DNA of 64,000 nucleotides from Citrus sinensis (GCF_022201045.2 NC_068558.1:47347501-47411500); one strand, 5' to 3'. Positions 1-16,326 are shown, numbered from the stretch's first letter. The notes: a model not told the origin generated them from the letters alone. Translations and numbers: made by a program.

Positions 1-1608
1 TTAAAAGTGCTTGTCATTGGCACGTGTATAACGATAGCGAACTTACCCGTCAATCCACAAACCTGCCCAAACTTGTCTGGAAAAATTCGCTTACTGTGGG
101 TGGGTAATCTTGCAAGTTGCGGACTCCATAGTCTATAATAAAAAGTACACAATTTTAACATAGAATTAATTAATTGTTAACTATAGTTTTATAAAACTAA
201 CTTGTTAATATTATTGATTAAAAAATAGATCAAGACATTAATATTAGTGATCATTATTTACTTACAATATAAATATTTTGTGTTTTATTAATATATTTTG
301 TATATTTGTTTTCATGTTGAAATTTTAATTTCTTATTTACACTAATAAAATCTAGAATTCAATATTGTGTGCCGATTTTTTAGGTTATTGTTATAAATTT
401 ATAGTTTGAATGATATAATTGAAGTTTTTATATACTATTAAAAGTATTCTTTTAATATTTATAATTTTAAATGAGAAAACTTGCGAAAAATCTGCTACAA
501 ATTGTGAATAAACTTGATAATTGTTAAAATCCACAATGGATGGTATTCAGTGATATCCCTACAGCAGTACGAGTCTAAACCAACTGAACTAGTTCATACT
601 TGGGATGGGAGTGGTCCCGACCCAAGTGGAATTGACAATTAAACTACTAAAAATTATTAAAAAGAAAAAAATAATAATAATTTGAATTTCTAACGTCGAC
701 TCCAATGTTTAGAATTTATTTTTTTTTTCCCTTTCTAACTTCCCCCAAACGTTTGCCCACCCCTACAATTCATCAAACGTTTTGTTTAGAGGCAGGAGCA
801 TGGGCAAAGGCCTCACTCGGATTCATCTATTAACATTCCTACTTCAACCAGATTTTAGGGTTTAATCTTCATTTTCTTTTTAATAAATCTTTCAATATCG
901 GCTTCCAAATTTTTTTGGTACACAGTAAACAGTTTATAAAGTAAAAATCAAGTCATTGGCTACTATTCCATTGTCAACCACCAGCGGGATTGCTGTGCAT
1001 ATATAGGAAAAATATACGTAAAATTGAAACAATATAGTAGGTACTATTAGATCCAAACAGAGTCCAGAAATTCAAAATCTGGCTGAAGGAAGTGTAGTTT
1101 CTGTTTTATTGATGGAGTTGGCATTGACCAAATGCCCCATGTGACGTTTCCAGGTTGCTTGAGCAAGATTATTAAGACCAAACATTTGTACGTGTTATTT
1201 ATCATTTTTTTTTTTTTACTCAAACAGAGGATTTTGAAAAATTCACGCCATCTGAGTAGGCATTTCTCATCATAATAAATTAAAGCTTTATTTTTTCTTT
1301 TTCTTTTTGGGCCTTTTTAATTTATTGCCTGTTGACCATATATAACCACGCCTGTCAACCTATAATTACGTACATAAAGGTTGTTAGGCAAACTGAACTC
1401 ATGAAGTGACAATCTTGGGACCTGGGAGTAACCCACCTATTACCTACTATTGAATTTAAGGCCATATAGTAGCCAAGTTGGATGATGCCCAGAGCATTTT
1501 TAACATTGAGAGATTCTCTCAAATCTTTATTAATGCGTGCATATTCTTCTTAATTTTTTTAATTTATTTTTATGAATAATCAATATTAATGCGTGCAAAC
1601 ATACAATT
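1..1608. other. AT-rich intergenic region, no gene seen
   Basis: No reading frame of recognisable family, no splice-linked exons and no RNA gene was found on either strand. The stretch is AT-rich with homopolymer runs. A short direct repeat (TTAATGCGTGCA) occurs near 1531 and 1587, just before the tandem array that follows. Confidence 0.6.
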
Positions 1609-1896
1609 TATGAAATGAGCTTATAAGCTAATAAATATTCTATAAAATGTATAAGTGGGTAAATAAACATTCTATAGAGTGAGTCTATAGATCGATAAAC
1701 ATCATACTCAATGAGTCTACAGGCCAAAACTACATTCTATAGGATGCGCGTCCAAGGTAAACATATATTATATGAAATGAATTTATGGACAAATACACAT
1801 TTTATTAAATGAGCCTATAAAAAAATAAAATTTCTACAAAATGTGCTTACGGACAAACAAACACTTTTCGTGAAGTGCATACCAGCAAATCTTATT
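1609..1896. repeat. Degenerate ~32-bp tandem repeat, about nine units
   Basis: Successive blocks of 31-33 bases share the pattern AAATGAGTCTATAGACAAAT followed by AAACATTCTAT. Each ends in a variant of ATTCTAT, TTTTA or TTCTAC before the next block opens with a variant of AAATG(A/T)G. About nine diverged copies can be laid end to end. The array is old, judged by how much units differ. It is a minisatellite-like tract with no coding potential. It lies downstream of the kinase gene, and no function is implied. Confidence 0.7.
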
Positions 1897-3052
1897 AGGA
1901 AAAAAAAATTGTCCTAGTGCCATTCTCTTCAAAAATGGACTAAGGCCAATTACTTAGAAACATTCTAAGTTTCTACAAATAAAAACTTTATAAAAATTTA
2001 CTTGTAGATGATGTGCCGCTAACTAAACCGATCCATCAATAAATAATCAATATAAGGGTCAAAGTCAAGCCCAAGCCCATTAAAGATGAAGAGTAAAAAA
2101 TCAAGACAAGTGTCCAAAAAATACTTGTTCTGAAAAAGTATTGACACATATTGATAGATGTTATTATGTATGGGCTTTGTGGACACTTGTCGCAATAGCG
2201 ATGTCACATGTCATTTTAACTCCACCTCGATACTTCAAAGTTGTCCTTAAAAAGGCAAATGCCTCATACATCTGGAGGGGAGACGTAAAATAATTATAAA
2301 AATATTGTCCACTTTTATTTAAACTCTCTCTCTCTCTTTAAAAATTGAGTGCAATGGACGCACTCGAGCACTAGAGGGTTATCGTCGGTAGTCTCGACAC
2401 CTTTTGACAATTGTTTCTTTCTTTGAATAATTAACCACAAGATAACATGCGATCGGAGACTCTTATCTCAAAGAGAAGATATGCTACAAAGCTTGATAAA
2501 AAAGAAATTCTAGGAAAAACAAATTAATTCCTATTCATTAAGCAGATGTTTAATAAATGATACAAATATTTTTTACATTTTTTTCCCCTTTCTCACGCAT
2601 CGAATTTTTGAAGTTTTGGTTTAATAAAACAGAAAGCAAAAAATGAAACCTAAGATATACTCCTAATCCTAATCCCAATTCTAATCTAAAAATTTCACAC
2701 GCGCGCAGCAAATATGATGCCGCCACCTTGTTACCTCCATTTATTGAAACTTTTTAACGACTTTTGTAAAGAAAAAAGAAAATGAAATACAGTTGGAAAA
2801 CAAAAAATGATGCGAAATTGAGGGGAAAGAGGGCCCAGAAAACAGAACCAAGACCTACTCTTTTGAGTGGGGCTTTTAGTTCATGTCCACTTCATTTCGC
2901 CAGCGAATAACATTCATTTCCTATTTCTTGAAAATGTGTTTGTACGCATTCACTTACAGAAACCAAAACAAATTAGAAGAATTAACTAATAATTGACCCA
3001 TCTGCAGTTGTTGTCACGCCCTGCACAAAAGAGTTAAAGATTCAATACAATG
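1897..3052. other. Intergenic / 3' flank of the kinase gene
   Basis: No coding region was recognised. The stretch lies immediately beyond the stop codon of the minus-strand kinase gene, so its right-hand part should hold that gene's 3' untranslated region. The single 62-codon minus frame here shows no family resemblance. Confidence 0.5.
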
Positions 3053-6869
<3,817 letters not shown>

Positions 6870-6933
6870 TTTCTCAACCTCCGCCGTCCGATATATAGCG
6901 GTCAATTCCACACCACCGCTGTGCACGCGCGCG

Positions 6934-6944
6934 TATATATATAG
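6934..6944 (-). promoter_or_regulatory. Possible TATA box of the CIPK gene
   Basis: The minus strand reads CTATATATATA about 65 bases upstream of the start codon. If used, it implies a short leader. A longer, intron-containing 5' untranslated region with a promoter further out cannot be excluded. Confidence 0.3.
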
Positions 6945-7382
6945 TTATGGATACACGAAGGAGATTGGCTTTATTCCTCTGTTGCCTGAAAATGTTGGTT
7001 TGAACGAAGATTTGAAGGAGGTCCAGTTGCTTGGCTCCTCACGTCTTGTATAGAATGAACATTTAAATTTGTATGGTGTTCTAAATCCAGTGTACGGGAA
7101 ATAGGATGGGGAAGTGGGTCCCACAAAGGAATTTCGGGTCCCAGATTCCGCCCTCTCATCCAATCATATAGGGCCGTGTAATTTGCGCGTATACCCTGAT
7201 TGATTTATGATTTTGCCTTATTTGAAATTTTTTTAATAACAACCGTATCCTGAGTCCTCAAATTACCAAACTGACTCGGTACAACAAACAGCCAACCAGC
7301 CAGCCTGCCGTCGTGTAATTAGTTACGAGGATAATCTATCTTGTCTTTGGTTCACATTAATTCATATTATTAATGGATTTTG
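6945..7382. other. Upstream flank of the kinase gene
   Basis: Small overlapping frames occur on both strands from 6945 to 7163. None resembles a protein family, and they lie in what should be the 5' leader or promoter of the minus-strand kinase. Confidence 0.4.
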
Positions 7383-7494
7383 TTATGTTACATTGAATGT
7401 ATTATACACAATCAATAAGAACCACATAATTATGTGGATTTCATAATTTGTGTGATTCTTGTAGGTTATGTATGGTATATTTAATGTAACATAA
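7383..7494. mobile_element. Hairpin MITE, about 112 bp
   Basis: The two halves are imperfect inverted copies: TTATGTTACATT at the left end and AATGTAACATAA at the right. Pairing continues inward for more than 40 bases, and the palindrome CCACATAATTATGTGG lies within. No transposase is encoded. Target-site duplications were not clear. Confidence 0.6.
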
Positions 7495-8262
7495 GGGCCC
7501 CTATTTTAATTATACGAACACACAAATGTAGTGATGATATATTTTTAATTATTTTGACCGGAAAATAGAATCAAAACAAGCAAATTACTATCCTCCATAT
7601 TTCTCTCCTTATATTCTTTTAAACTAGGCATTGTTCTATGGGAAAAAATTAAAAAAAAAAAATCAAAACCACAAAAATAATGAGCAAAATACTGGCGCAA
7701 TAAGATGGATGCATCAACCATCATGCATGCGGGATCACTCTTAATCTAATCGAGGACGATAGATTAGGGAGTTTTATAAACAAAGAAGAGGTTATTTAGG
7801 TAATTTGAGGTGCGGACCTCTATTTTATATAATAACAACAGATGCGTGCAGAAAGAAGTCAGTGAATCAGTGAATGAAAATGAATCATGCACCCTGAAGT
7901 ATTCTTCAATAATTGATAACCTTCCTATTTAATGAATTGACAATCACACCCCTTATCCTGTTACTTTCGGACGTGGAGCAGTAATAGAACCTCATCCACG
8001 CATTCTCTGACTGGGCAGATTTTTTATAAGACGAGCCAGCTACTGTGTGGCCTATTTTACTTGGGCTCATTTTCTCAAATGATCTTGTTCTGGGCTTTTC
8101 TTTATTCGGCGAGTGTTATGGATTTTGACGCGCAATACAATAGGCATCTCAATTTTTTTAAAAAAAAAAAAATTGCTAAAAGAGAATTCTTTCTTTAAAA
8201 AAAAAAAAAACCTGATCCTAAACCCAAGAACCTTAAATTTTTAATTAACCCTCAAGGTATCT
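7495..8262. other. AT-rich intergenic region, no gene seen
   Basis: There is no supported coding region. The stretch has homopolymer A tracts around 7650 and 8160-8210 and ends at the target-site duplication of the TIR element that follows. Confidence 0.5.
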
Positions 8263-9039
8263 GGCTAATTTTTAAAAACCTCCCCTGAGGTTTGAGATTG
8301 TTGTAAGTAGATGGTGAAAATTATTTTATTTGTAAAAAGCCTCCTACCGTTAGTTAAAATTTTCATTGACTAACTGTTGATTTTGAAAAGACAATATTAC
8401 CCTCAATATTTACAATTCTAAATATTTATAATTTCATAAGTAATTAAAACAATTATTTTCACCATGATCAAGTTATTGATATTTCCTTAAAATCTTAAAA
8501 AAATAAAATTACAAATCTTAAAATAATTTTTTTTAAGTTTGTAATAAAATTACAAATCTTAATTATTTGATATAAAAATGTAATTTTTTAAAGTTTGTAA
8601 TAAAATTACAAATCTTAATTATTTGATATAAAAATATAATTTTTTTTAAGTTTGTAATTTTAATTTTTTTAAGATTTTAAGGAAATTTTAACTGACGTAA
8701 ATTTTTTTTAAGTTTGTAATAAAATTACAAATCTTAATTATTTGATATAAAAATATAATTTTTTAAAGTTTGTAATAAAATTACAAATCTTAATTATTTG
8801 ATATAAAAATATAATTTTTTTTAAGTTTGTAATTTTTTTTTAAGATTTTAAGGAAATTTTAACTGACGTAAACTATTATTAGGGGTAAACTATTATTGAG
8901 GGTAATATTGTCTTTTTAAAGTCAACAGTTAGTCAATGAAAATTTTAACTAACGGTAGGGGGTCTTTTACAAATAAAATAATTTTCACCATCTACTTGCA
9001 ACAGCCTCAAACCTCAGGGGAGGTTTTTAAAAATTACCC
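8263..9039. mobile_element. Non-autonomous MULE-like TIR element (Family A, copy 1)
   Basis: The element is flanked on both sides by the perfect 10-bp direct repeat CAAGGTATCT (8253-8262 and 9040-9049). Its ends are inverted copies about 145 bp long, starting GGCTAATTTTTAAAAACC and, on the opposite strand at the right end, GGGTAATTTTTAAAAACC, both followed by TCCCCTGAGG. Long TIRs and an 8-10 bp duplication fit the Mutator superfamily. No transposase is present. The interior holds repeated AT-rich blocks of about 60 bp (for example around 8585, 8720 and 8790) that seem to have multiplied after insertion. Confidence 0.85.
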
Positions 9040-9049
9040 CAAGGTATCT

Positions 9050-9486
9050 TAGGTAACACTCCAAGTTGCTTTATCGTTTGACTCACCATCAGTCGCTTTA
9101 GTGGCAAAACACAAAATGTTGAATACTGCAAATATTACCTGATTGTTATGGTTCATATTTTTAATTTATAAAGTTGGGGAAAGTTGCATTGGTTCGGTTC
9201 CAAGTTAAATAAACCCATTTGCGTATGCCCCCTGAAACTGAAAGAGCTTAGGGCCAATAGAAAAAAGCCACATGCTTTTACCAAATCTAGATATTTATTT
9301 TAGATCATAACTATCCCAGTGGTGGCTGTCCAGTAACAACCTGTTTGTGGATACTTACTGGATAGCAACTATTATCTATCTTTCCAGTTTAGAACACTAA
9401 TATCTGGGTTATGTTATCTGAAATACAGCCTACATCAAGAGAAGAAGTAGGTCACTCTCACTCAACACTCATATAGAAATATTTAT
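9050..9486. other. Intergenic spacer between two TIR elements
   Basis: No gene, RNA or clear repeat was recognised in this stretch. Confidence 0.4.
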
Positions 9487-10084
9487 GGATAAATATTCAT
9501 TTACTCCTTTTATTTTAAGTTAAGTATTCATTTAATCTTTATATTAAAAAAATACGTTTACACACCCCTACTAGGCTGCTATTAAATATATTACACTTTT
9601 ATCTTTACCTTTTATTTTTTTTACAATAATATCCTTACAACAATATTCTTTAGGATATTAATGTAAAACATTGATAATTTATCAAATTAACTTTAAAAGT
9701 AATATAAAAAATATACATAAAATTTTATATTATTATTTATTTTTAGGATTAATTTGGTAAATTAATTTTTTATAAAATAATTATTGGTAAGATTGTTATA
9801 AGGATTTTAAACATAGCTTTAAGTTGGCTAATATTAATTATTTATAAATAATATTAATAAAATTGTTGCACACGTACAAAAAATACTACTACTTTAATAC
9901 TAATATTTATTGATTAATTTACGAATTAATTTTTTTGATAAATTAATAAATGTCAAGAATATTGTTGGAAGGGTATAATTGTGAAAGAAAAGAAAAAAGT
10001 AAGGATAAGAATGTAATATATTTTACTGCAGAGGTGTTTTGAGGTATTTAAGTCAAAATCTAAGGGCTAAACGAGCATATACCC
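9487..10084. mobile_element. Non-autonomous TIR element (Family B, copy 1)
   Basis: The left end (GGATAAATATTCATTTA) and the right end, read on the opposite strand (GGGTATATGCTCGTTTA), begin inverted repeats of roughly 80-100 bp. The flanks carry AATATTTA on both sides, an 8- or 9-base duplication (9478-9486 and 10085-10093, last base differing). Its ends match the elements at 28274 and 40630. No transposase frame is present. Confidence 0.75.
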
Positions 10085-10290
10085 AATATTTAGTTAATAT
10101 AATATGATAGCAACCCTTGGACTAAATAAATCACAACTGGAAGTGCACAAAATAAAGAAAATTGTCAACGGGAATTAGCACGTTATCATTGTTGTATTTG
10201 TTTTTTAAAAGAATTACTGTCTATAGAATGGGGATGAGTGAAAGAACATGGTTTCAAAAATCATTTTACACGTAGTATTGTTTTATTAAC

Positions 10291-10320
10291 TATATATATA
10301 TATATATATATACATATATA
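10291..10320. repeat. (TA)n microsatellite
   Basis: Alternating TA with one interruption (TACATA). It lies just left of a MITE. Confidence 0.9.
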
Positions 10321-10327
10321 ATTGAGC

Positions 10328-10637
10328 AATGATAGACAACCTAAATTTTTTATCCTAAATTTGATCCTAAATGATGTATCATTAATTGATTGATTAGTAA
10401 TTCTTTATAAGATCCAAGTGAATTAATTGTATTATCTCACAAATTAATTGATGAATGTCACATTATTTGAGATAAAAAAAATTTAAGATCCCAAATGACG
10501 TGCCATTAATTGATTGATTGACAATTCTTTACAAAATTCAAGTGAATTAATTGTATTATCTTACCAACTAATTGATGAATGTCACATCGTTTGAGATAAT
10601 TTTTTAAAATAAAAAAATTGAGACTTGTATCACTATT
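10328..10637. mobile_element. MITE with internally duplicated body (Family E, copy 1)
   Basis: The left end AATGATAGACAACCTAAATT and the right end (opposite strand) AATAGTGATACAAGTCTCAA form an imperfect TIR, and both run into T-rich TTTTTTAT. The interior unit, with motifs TTAATTGATTGATT, CAAGTGAATTAATTGTATTA and TTGATGAATGTCACAT, is present twice in tandem (about 10365-10480 and 10490-10600). The same unit occurs once, in inverse orientation, in the MITE at 45171-45362. Confidence 0.65.
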
Positions 10638-11083
10638 CTTAGTAATTAGTGGTAGAAGAACAAGCATTGTATGATCTCATTCTTCCAAGTCCGCGAGAAC
10701 TTTCGATTCTCTGATTAAACAATTTCATTAATTTAGTTTCGAACAAGATTATTCCATTTTTTGTTTCTAAAATTTTGTGAACATGAGTTCATTATTATTT
10801 CCTTAAATCAAACAAGCCACTTGTCAAATAAACCATAGGAAAGCCCACATTGAAAAACAAATTGAATCTTCCCAGGATAGCTGCATCAAGGCAACAAAAA
10901 TAAAATAGTGTTAAAACCTTTGACGTAATCGTTTACTTTTAACAAATAACACCTTAGATAAAAAGGCACGCCAGATGGGTAGCTCAATCAGTCATTACTT
11001 GCCTCAGTAGCAAAATCTTTTTCTTCTTAAGGCCTGAGCCATGGATCTCTTGCCCTCTTAGCTCCCAACTCAAGACTTGCTGT
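10638..11083. other. Intergenic region upstream of the small membrane-protein gene
   Basis: No coding region was recognised. The right part should contain the promoter of the plus-strand gene that follows. Confidence 0.4.
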
Positions 11084-11090
11084 TATAAAT
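11084..11090 (+). promoter_or_regulatory. Possible TATA box (TATAAAT)
   Basis: TATAAAT lies about 60 bases before a plausible 5'-leader donor (AG|GTATGT, intron 11145-11249, acceptor TTTTCAG). This would place the transcription start near 11115 and the start codon in the second exon. Both the promoter and the leader intron are inferred from pattern only. Confidence 0.35.
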
Positions 11091-11292
11091 GAACAGTCTA
11101 CCAATCTGATTCATCTCTTCAACATATCTGTCAAAGCTTATTAGGTATGTCTCTATATATAGATCAAGGTCATTATTGTTCCCACTAGCTTATATATAAG
11201 TATGTAATATCAAGTTCTGTTAATGTTAACTTAATTTTGGTGTTTTCAGGCTAAACCCAAGAATTGTTTTTGGTTAATCAATTTCTTTTGAT

Positions 11293-11625
11293 ATGGGAAT
11301 ATACAAAGAAGAGAGAGATGTAGCAAAGCAGCAGGAGGCTGAGAAAGCTGCGAAGACATACATAACTTGTTTGTGGTCATTCTTGGTAAGCATGACAGGA
11401 GGCCTAATTTTAGGGTTTTGGGAGTACGAATACCATCCAACGTATGGTCAGCTATGGATGGTGCCTTTAGGTCTTATTCTATTTCTTACTCCTGTCATTG
11501 TTTGGTTTGCTGTTTTCATTTCTGAGCTCTGTATGTTAGATGAGGAGCATGTTAGGAGAGCGATGAGTCATCAGTCAGTTCGTTCATTAGGTGACCACTC
11601 GTCAGTTCATGACCCGGAGAGATGA
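11293..11625 (+). CDS. Small plant membrane protein, two transmembrane helices, function unknown
   Basis: An uninterrupted 110-residue frame starts at the first ATG. The N-terminus is charged and helical (KEERDVAKQQEAEKAAK). Two hydrophobic segments follow, about residues 24-42 and 54-78, joined by an aromatic-rich loop (GFWEYEYHPTYGQLW). The acidic/basic tail ends in HDPER. I recognise the general pattern of short, uncharacterised plant transmembrane proteins but can give no specific family or role. A leader intron (11145-11249) is likely, so the coding part would sit in one exon. Composition, a sensible start and the paired helices argue for a real gene. Its cellular location beyond 'membrane' cannot be told. 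Confidence 0.75.
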   Translation: MGIYKEERDVAKQQEAEKAAKTYITCLWSFLVSMTGGLILGFWEYEYHPTYGQLWMVPLGLILFLTPVIVWFAVFISELCMLDEEHVRRAMSHQSVRSLGDHSSVHDPER

Positions 11626-13189
11626 TCAAATTAAGAAGTTACTTTACGTCAGTAAGTGTGATTATTTGATTATATAATTATATGGTTGGTTCTGTCGAAA
11701 TTTCATTTGTACAATAATATATGTGATACAATTTCTCTCATTTATTTATTCATACCAATTAGTATGAATCAGGAATGTGTGTATATCTATATATATATAT
11801 ATATACGGAGTTCTTTTTTAGTGTGGACACCTTTATTTTTATTTTTTTACACGGGTATAATTTTTAAATTATGGAGTTTAAGGAAATTAATTTTTTAACT
11901 CCTTTAAACCGCGTAGTTTAAGAATATATTTGTAATAAAAAAATGCTAAAGAATGATTCTATGAATATATAATGAAAGACACCGGACGGTGTTTTTTCAG
12001 TAATTTTATAATTTAAAATCGGAAAGCATGATTGATGGCAGTGACTTACCAATTGGTATATTTAATATTTTACTTAGGAATATAATGACGTGGGGAAGGG
12101 TGTATATGGGAATCGAGATTATGATAAAAGGTAAGGGAGGTTATTTGCAAGAAAGAATATTGGCTCCCAAATATGTGCACCTGCACCAGTAGTTGATTGA
12201 TATCCTCATAAATGAATAATAATAGTTTACTATACTGAGTGCGCCCGTCATTAATCTAATAGATGAACTGATTCTTCAAGCGTTCACCTACCGCCATGTG
12301 CAATCTTATTTCCATAAGAACGTACGGGGCTATTTCGTATTACGCAACACCTGCACCATACACACAGAGGGTAAAGCAAAAATGATGCACAAATTATCAA
12401 TGTTATTAATTAATTAAACTTCTAAAGTTAGGCCAATTCCAATGTTGTAGGCTGGCTTAACTTCAGTTTCCACCATTTTAAAATTATCATGTTATTAATT
12501 AGTTAAACATGAAAATAGAGCTCTTCAAATTATAACGGATTTATAAATGAACCCATCGGAATAAGCAGTTGCAGCTAAAAACAGCCACACTTCAAGCTGC
12601 CGGCTCTAATCACGTCAGTTGACATTCATCACAGCACCTTAATCTCAAATAAACCCAATATTGTTTCATTTGTCCAAATGAGTTCATCTATTCGAATTAA
12701 AACATGCACACATCAGTAAGGCGCCCACACAACTTGTGAATGAACTGATTTCCGAAAAATATACGGTTGCATATGCAGATCGAAATCATTAATGATGGGA
12801 AATTTTTCTATCTTAAAGGGGAAAAAGAAAATGAAGACCCCTCTGAATACAACCCAACTATAGCACAACATAACAAGAAGCCAAATCAATTTCCTGAAAC
12901 GGTTAAATTTCATCGAGTAACGCAACAGTTCATACTGTACAATCAAACCTTGTTGGCTCCTACTAAATAGGAAGACCCCTCTGAATTCCGCGTTGCATTG
13001 TAAATATATTTATAGGTAAAGACTTCAATTTTTACATCTTCTAATGAAAGATAAACAAAAATAAAGTTTTAAATCAACACCTTTTGCATATTCTATGCTT
13101 AAACATAATAAAAAAAATACTGTATGATACATCACCATCTACAGTAAATCTGACAGCAGTAAGCTTGCGAAGTCTGGAGCCTAAACATC
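11626..13189. other. Intergenic region between convergent genes
   Basis: No gene was supported. A short (TA)n tract lies near 11790-11804. The right-hand part (about 12960-13189) is expected to include the 3' untranslated region of the minus-strand acyltransferase. Short frames on both strands at 12713-12970 are AT-rich and resemble nothing. Confidence 0.45.
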
Positions 13190-15406
13190 TTAACATGTTG
13201 GGAAATCTAGACCATGAAGTGCTGGTATGCTGTCCGAATCCTCTTTTGAGAATAATGGAAAGAACCATAATGCCTTGTTTGTACCAAAAACCTTCAACAG
13301 AGGAGGTAAAATGACAACATAAGAACCCAGATTACTTTGGTGTTCCTGGAAGGATGTCTTCAACTTGCCACTATAAATAGGATTAATTGCATCCAAGGAT
13401 TTATGTTTTCAGCATATCGCATATTTTTCAAATGATACCCATGAAATTCGATATAAATTCTACCTTCTCTGTTCATTTTGCAATTCTTGTAGCCATAGAT
13501 GCAGTTGAACAGGGTAAACCTATAATTTTATTGTAGATAAATATGTAAGTGGCCTAGTTTGTTCATTATTTCGGAATATCAGGAAAATATATAACCTGAA
13601 AATATGTGTCCCAACCCAAGTGAGCCATAAGATATATTTACAAGACACTACTTTTCACATGCAAGTGCAATAACATGGTGTTCAAAATGCAGAAACAAAG
13701 TAAAGATATTTGCCTAGAGGTTATCACCTGCTCAAAATTCTTCTTCCTGCCTAAGTCGTACTTCCATCTGACTGTTCTTTTCTTCTCATAAACCTGCAAC
13801 ATATTTTTCTGGAGGTAATATGCAATAATCAAATGAGGACGTGGGTCTATGCTACTTAACTAGTCAGTATTGTCACATTTGAATATGGAATTCAAGACAA
13901 TGGAGATCGCAATGACCAAGAAAATTACTAGAAAGTGGCATCACCCACGCCCATCAGGTTTGAAATCAATACAAACAAGTTTACACACAAAAACTCACAG
14001 ATATAAATACATGAAAGTGGCTATCATGCCAATTACCTCGATTGATGTCGTGTTGCTTGATACAAGCGACGAATGCATGACAATGAAACAAAGAAGACTC
14101 AAAGCAAAAGCCAAATTAATAACTGCATTATGACATTAGGATTTGTAAGAAACGAAGAAACTATTGTGCAGATCTAAACGGTGGATACATAATTAACTGA
14201 TTTGCAGGAACAACTTACCAAAAGCTAGAAAAACGATAGCTAGATTGGCAGGAGAGGAAGAATGGTTCTTTGCTTTGCCAAAGAACTTGATAAAACTAGG
14301 CAGCAACACCAGAGTATCCATTGTTGTCTCCAGAAATGTATACAGCTTTGAGCCAAGTGACAAAAGAAGGGAAAAAGTTAGACACCAGTCATCCCCACAC
14401 ACTCACTAGATATACATAGAAAAGAAAATGTGGCCGTACTAAGAAAAGAAGAAAAGACTTGTAGTTGCGCGCTCCAACACAATTCACCACCCAAACACAG
14501 TGGTGATCCATCTTAAGAACACATCTTTGACCTGCAGGAAATAAACAAAACATAGAACCACCTCATTTTGTAAAATCAATTTCAGAATGCAATAACTTCC
14601 CGTGTATGCCAGTAGTATGCCAGCAATTTTCCAACAATGTTAATGGTGTCTAAAAATGGGGAGAAATGTGAAAATGATTCATTTAGACAGGGTTTATAGT
14701 GAATACACAAACATACGCATATATAAATTCATATTATTGATATTTTATGACTAAATCGATAGTGTTAGAAGGTAAGAGAGATTCAGTTGACTAACTTGCT
14801 GCCACAGATGCATATTAATTAACTTCCAAAGACAAAAGTACCATAACGTTCTTACAAACAGAACAATGATGGCAACGGGGAGGCTTCCCATTTTGGCATC
14901 GATCACAGAAGCCTACCGACCGTGAAGGACCCCGTGCATCCGGTCCCACGTTATCTAATGATTGAGAAGAAGTACCAGCCTCTAAATTCACCCCCGATGA
15001 TGATGATGATGATACTGAAACTGACCTCCAATTTTCAGGCACAGAACCAGGGTCCCAAAACACTACCATAACATAGCTCCATACCAACATTACAAGCTAC
15101 AAACACCAAAAATTCGGTTTAATTTACTTCATATAATACCTCCGCCTCACCCACAAAAATAATAAATAAATAGATAAATAAAGAAAGATAAAGTAATGCA
15201 TTAGTAAGGAGTATTACCAGAATATGGAATAGAATAATTATTGAGAACCCAAAAAAAGAGTGGACTCCGCCGCGAAGCAACTGTGGGCCACAGGTAATTA
15301 CAACGACGGCGTAGTACGACACAGCGATAATTGCGGCCACTAGCAGGATCATGAAGTAGCCCAGCACTTTGAGGCCGGAACAGAGCTTGAAAAGGTTTAT
15401 GTCCAT
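13190..15406 (-). CDS. DHHC-type protein S-acyltransferase (palmitoyltransferase), PAT13/PAT14 type
   Basis: This encodes a membrane enzyme that attaches fatty acyl groups to cysteines of target proteins through a zinc-binding DHHC domain. Seven exons (transcript order): 15218-15406, 14856-15096, 14440-14531, 14219-14345, 14037-14122, 13728-13793, 13190-13291. They join in frame to 300 residues. Helices lie near residues 15-35 and 50-75. The cysteine-rich domain starts at about C127 ([19 protein letters not shown]), and the catalytic DHHC is at 152-155 in [20 protein letters not shown]. Two more helices follow. NTTSIE supplies the TTxE motif, then a conserved [21 protein letters not shown] tail. 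The start is the ATG at 15406; the codon two triplets upstream that extends the frame is TTG. Length and motif order match PAT13/14. All introns are GT-AG. Confidence 0.93.
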
Positions 15407-16326
15407 GCCCAAGTTGATTTCGGGGATGATTGGTTGGTATCTTCTGGATCGCGGTGGGAACAGGCGTTTCCAGATATCCGAAGCCAGGTTTTACCTGTTC
15501 TTGCCTGGAGTTGATGTGTCCCGGTAACTTTAATTCAGAAGAGAAATTAGGGCACAGTTCGAGATTAGTTTGTACTGGGAACAGAGCACGCTTGTCTTGT
15601 ACTGGGATCCACTTTAATACCGCTCAAACTTTTAAAACAACGCCAGTTTTAAAATGCACTAATTTTTTGATATTATCAATAATTTAATAATTATGCATTA
15701 ATAAGCTTAATCGAAGATTCATAGTATTCGTATTGTAAAAAATATAAATTATTTAAAATTTATTAAATTTTTTGTTTATTAAAATATTTCTCGTTTGTTG
15801 TCAACTCATATAGCGTGCACAGTGCACCATTAGTAATATATATCAAATAATTTATTACAGTGACTTCTATGATCATTAGTAAGTACTAATAATTTTGTAA
15901 TTAAATTTATACAATATAAATTCTTTTTAAATATCCTTATATAAAGTATAAATTATTGTAAGACCTTTTGCAAGGTTTAACTTTTAATAACATGACACTT
16001 TAAAAATGCTACAAAATAATATTACATTTAATTGCATTTATACAGTACCATTTTTTGGTGCTATATGTGAATAGAATATCATAGTAGTTTAAATAAGCCA
16101 CAAAGTTAATATTAATTTTGTGGCAGTACAAAAATAGTACCAAAAGAGGGCAAAAGTAACGACTGAGAATGTTTTATCTACTTCCCAATTGAATAAAAAA
16201 AAAAAAAGAATTCAAAAATAATTTTCATTTAATTTTGCCTATTTGGTGATAAAACCTCAAAACTAATTTTATTTATTTAAAATTTAAAAAAAACTTACAT
16301 TTACCTGCAATGAAAGTCATGTGTTA
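15407..16326. other. Upstream flank of the acyltransferase and AT-rich spacer
   Basis: The promoter and leader of the minus-strand acyltransferase should lie at the left end. A plus frame at 15430-15687 overlaps that region and has no family resemblance. The rest is AT-rich and holds nothing recognisable. Confidence 0.4.

Noticed and set aside
8500..8860. Regularly repeated ~60-bp AT-rich blocks that might suggest an array such as CRISPR
   Set aside because: They are tandem duplications without unique spacers, inside a plant transposon. CRISPR is not expected in a plant nuclear genome.
15407..15412. Two-codon upstream extension of the acyltransferase
   Set aside because: The first codon is TTG. 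The ATG at 15406 is the first true start and matches family length.
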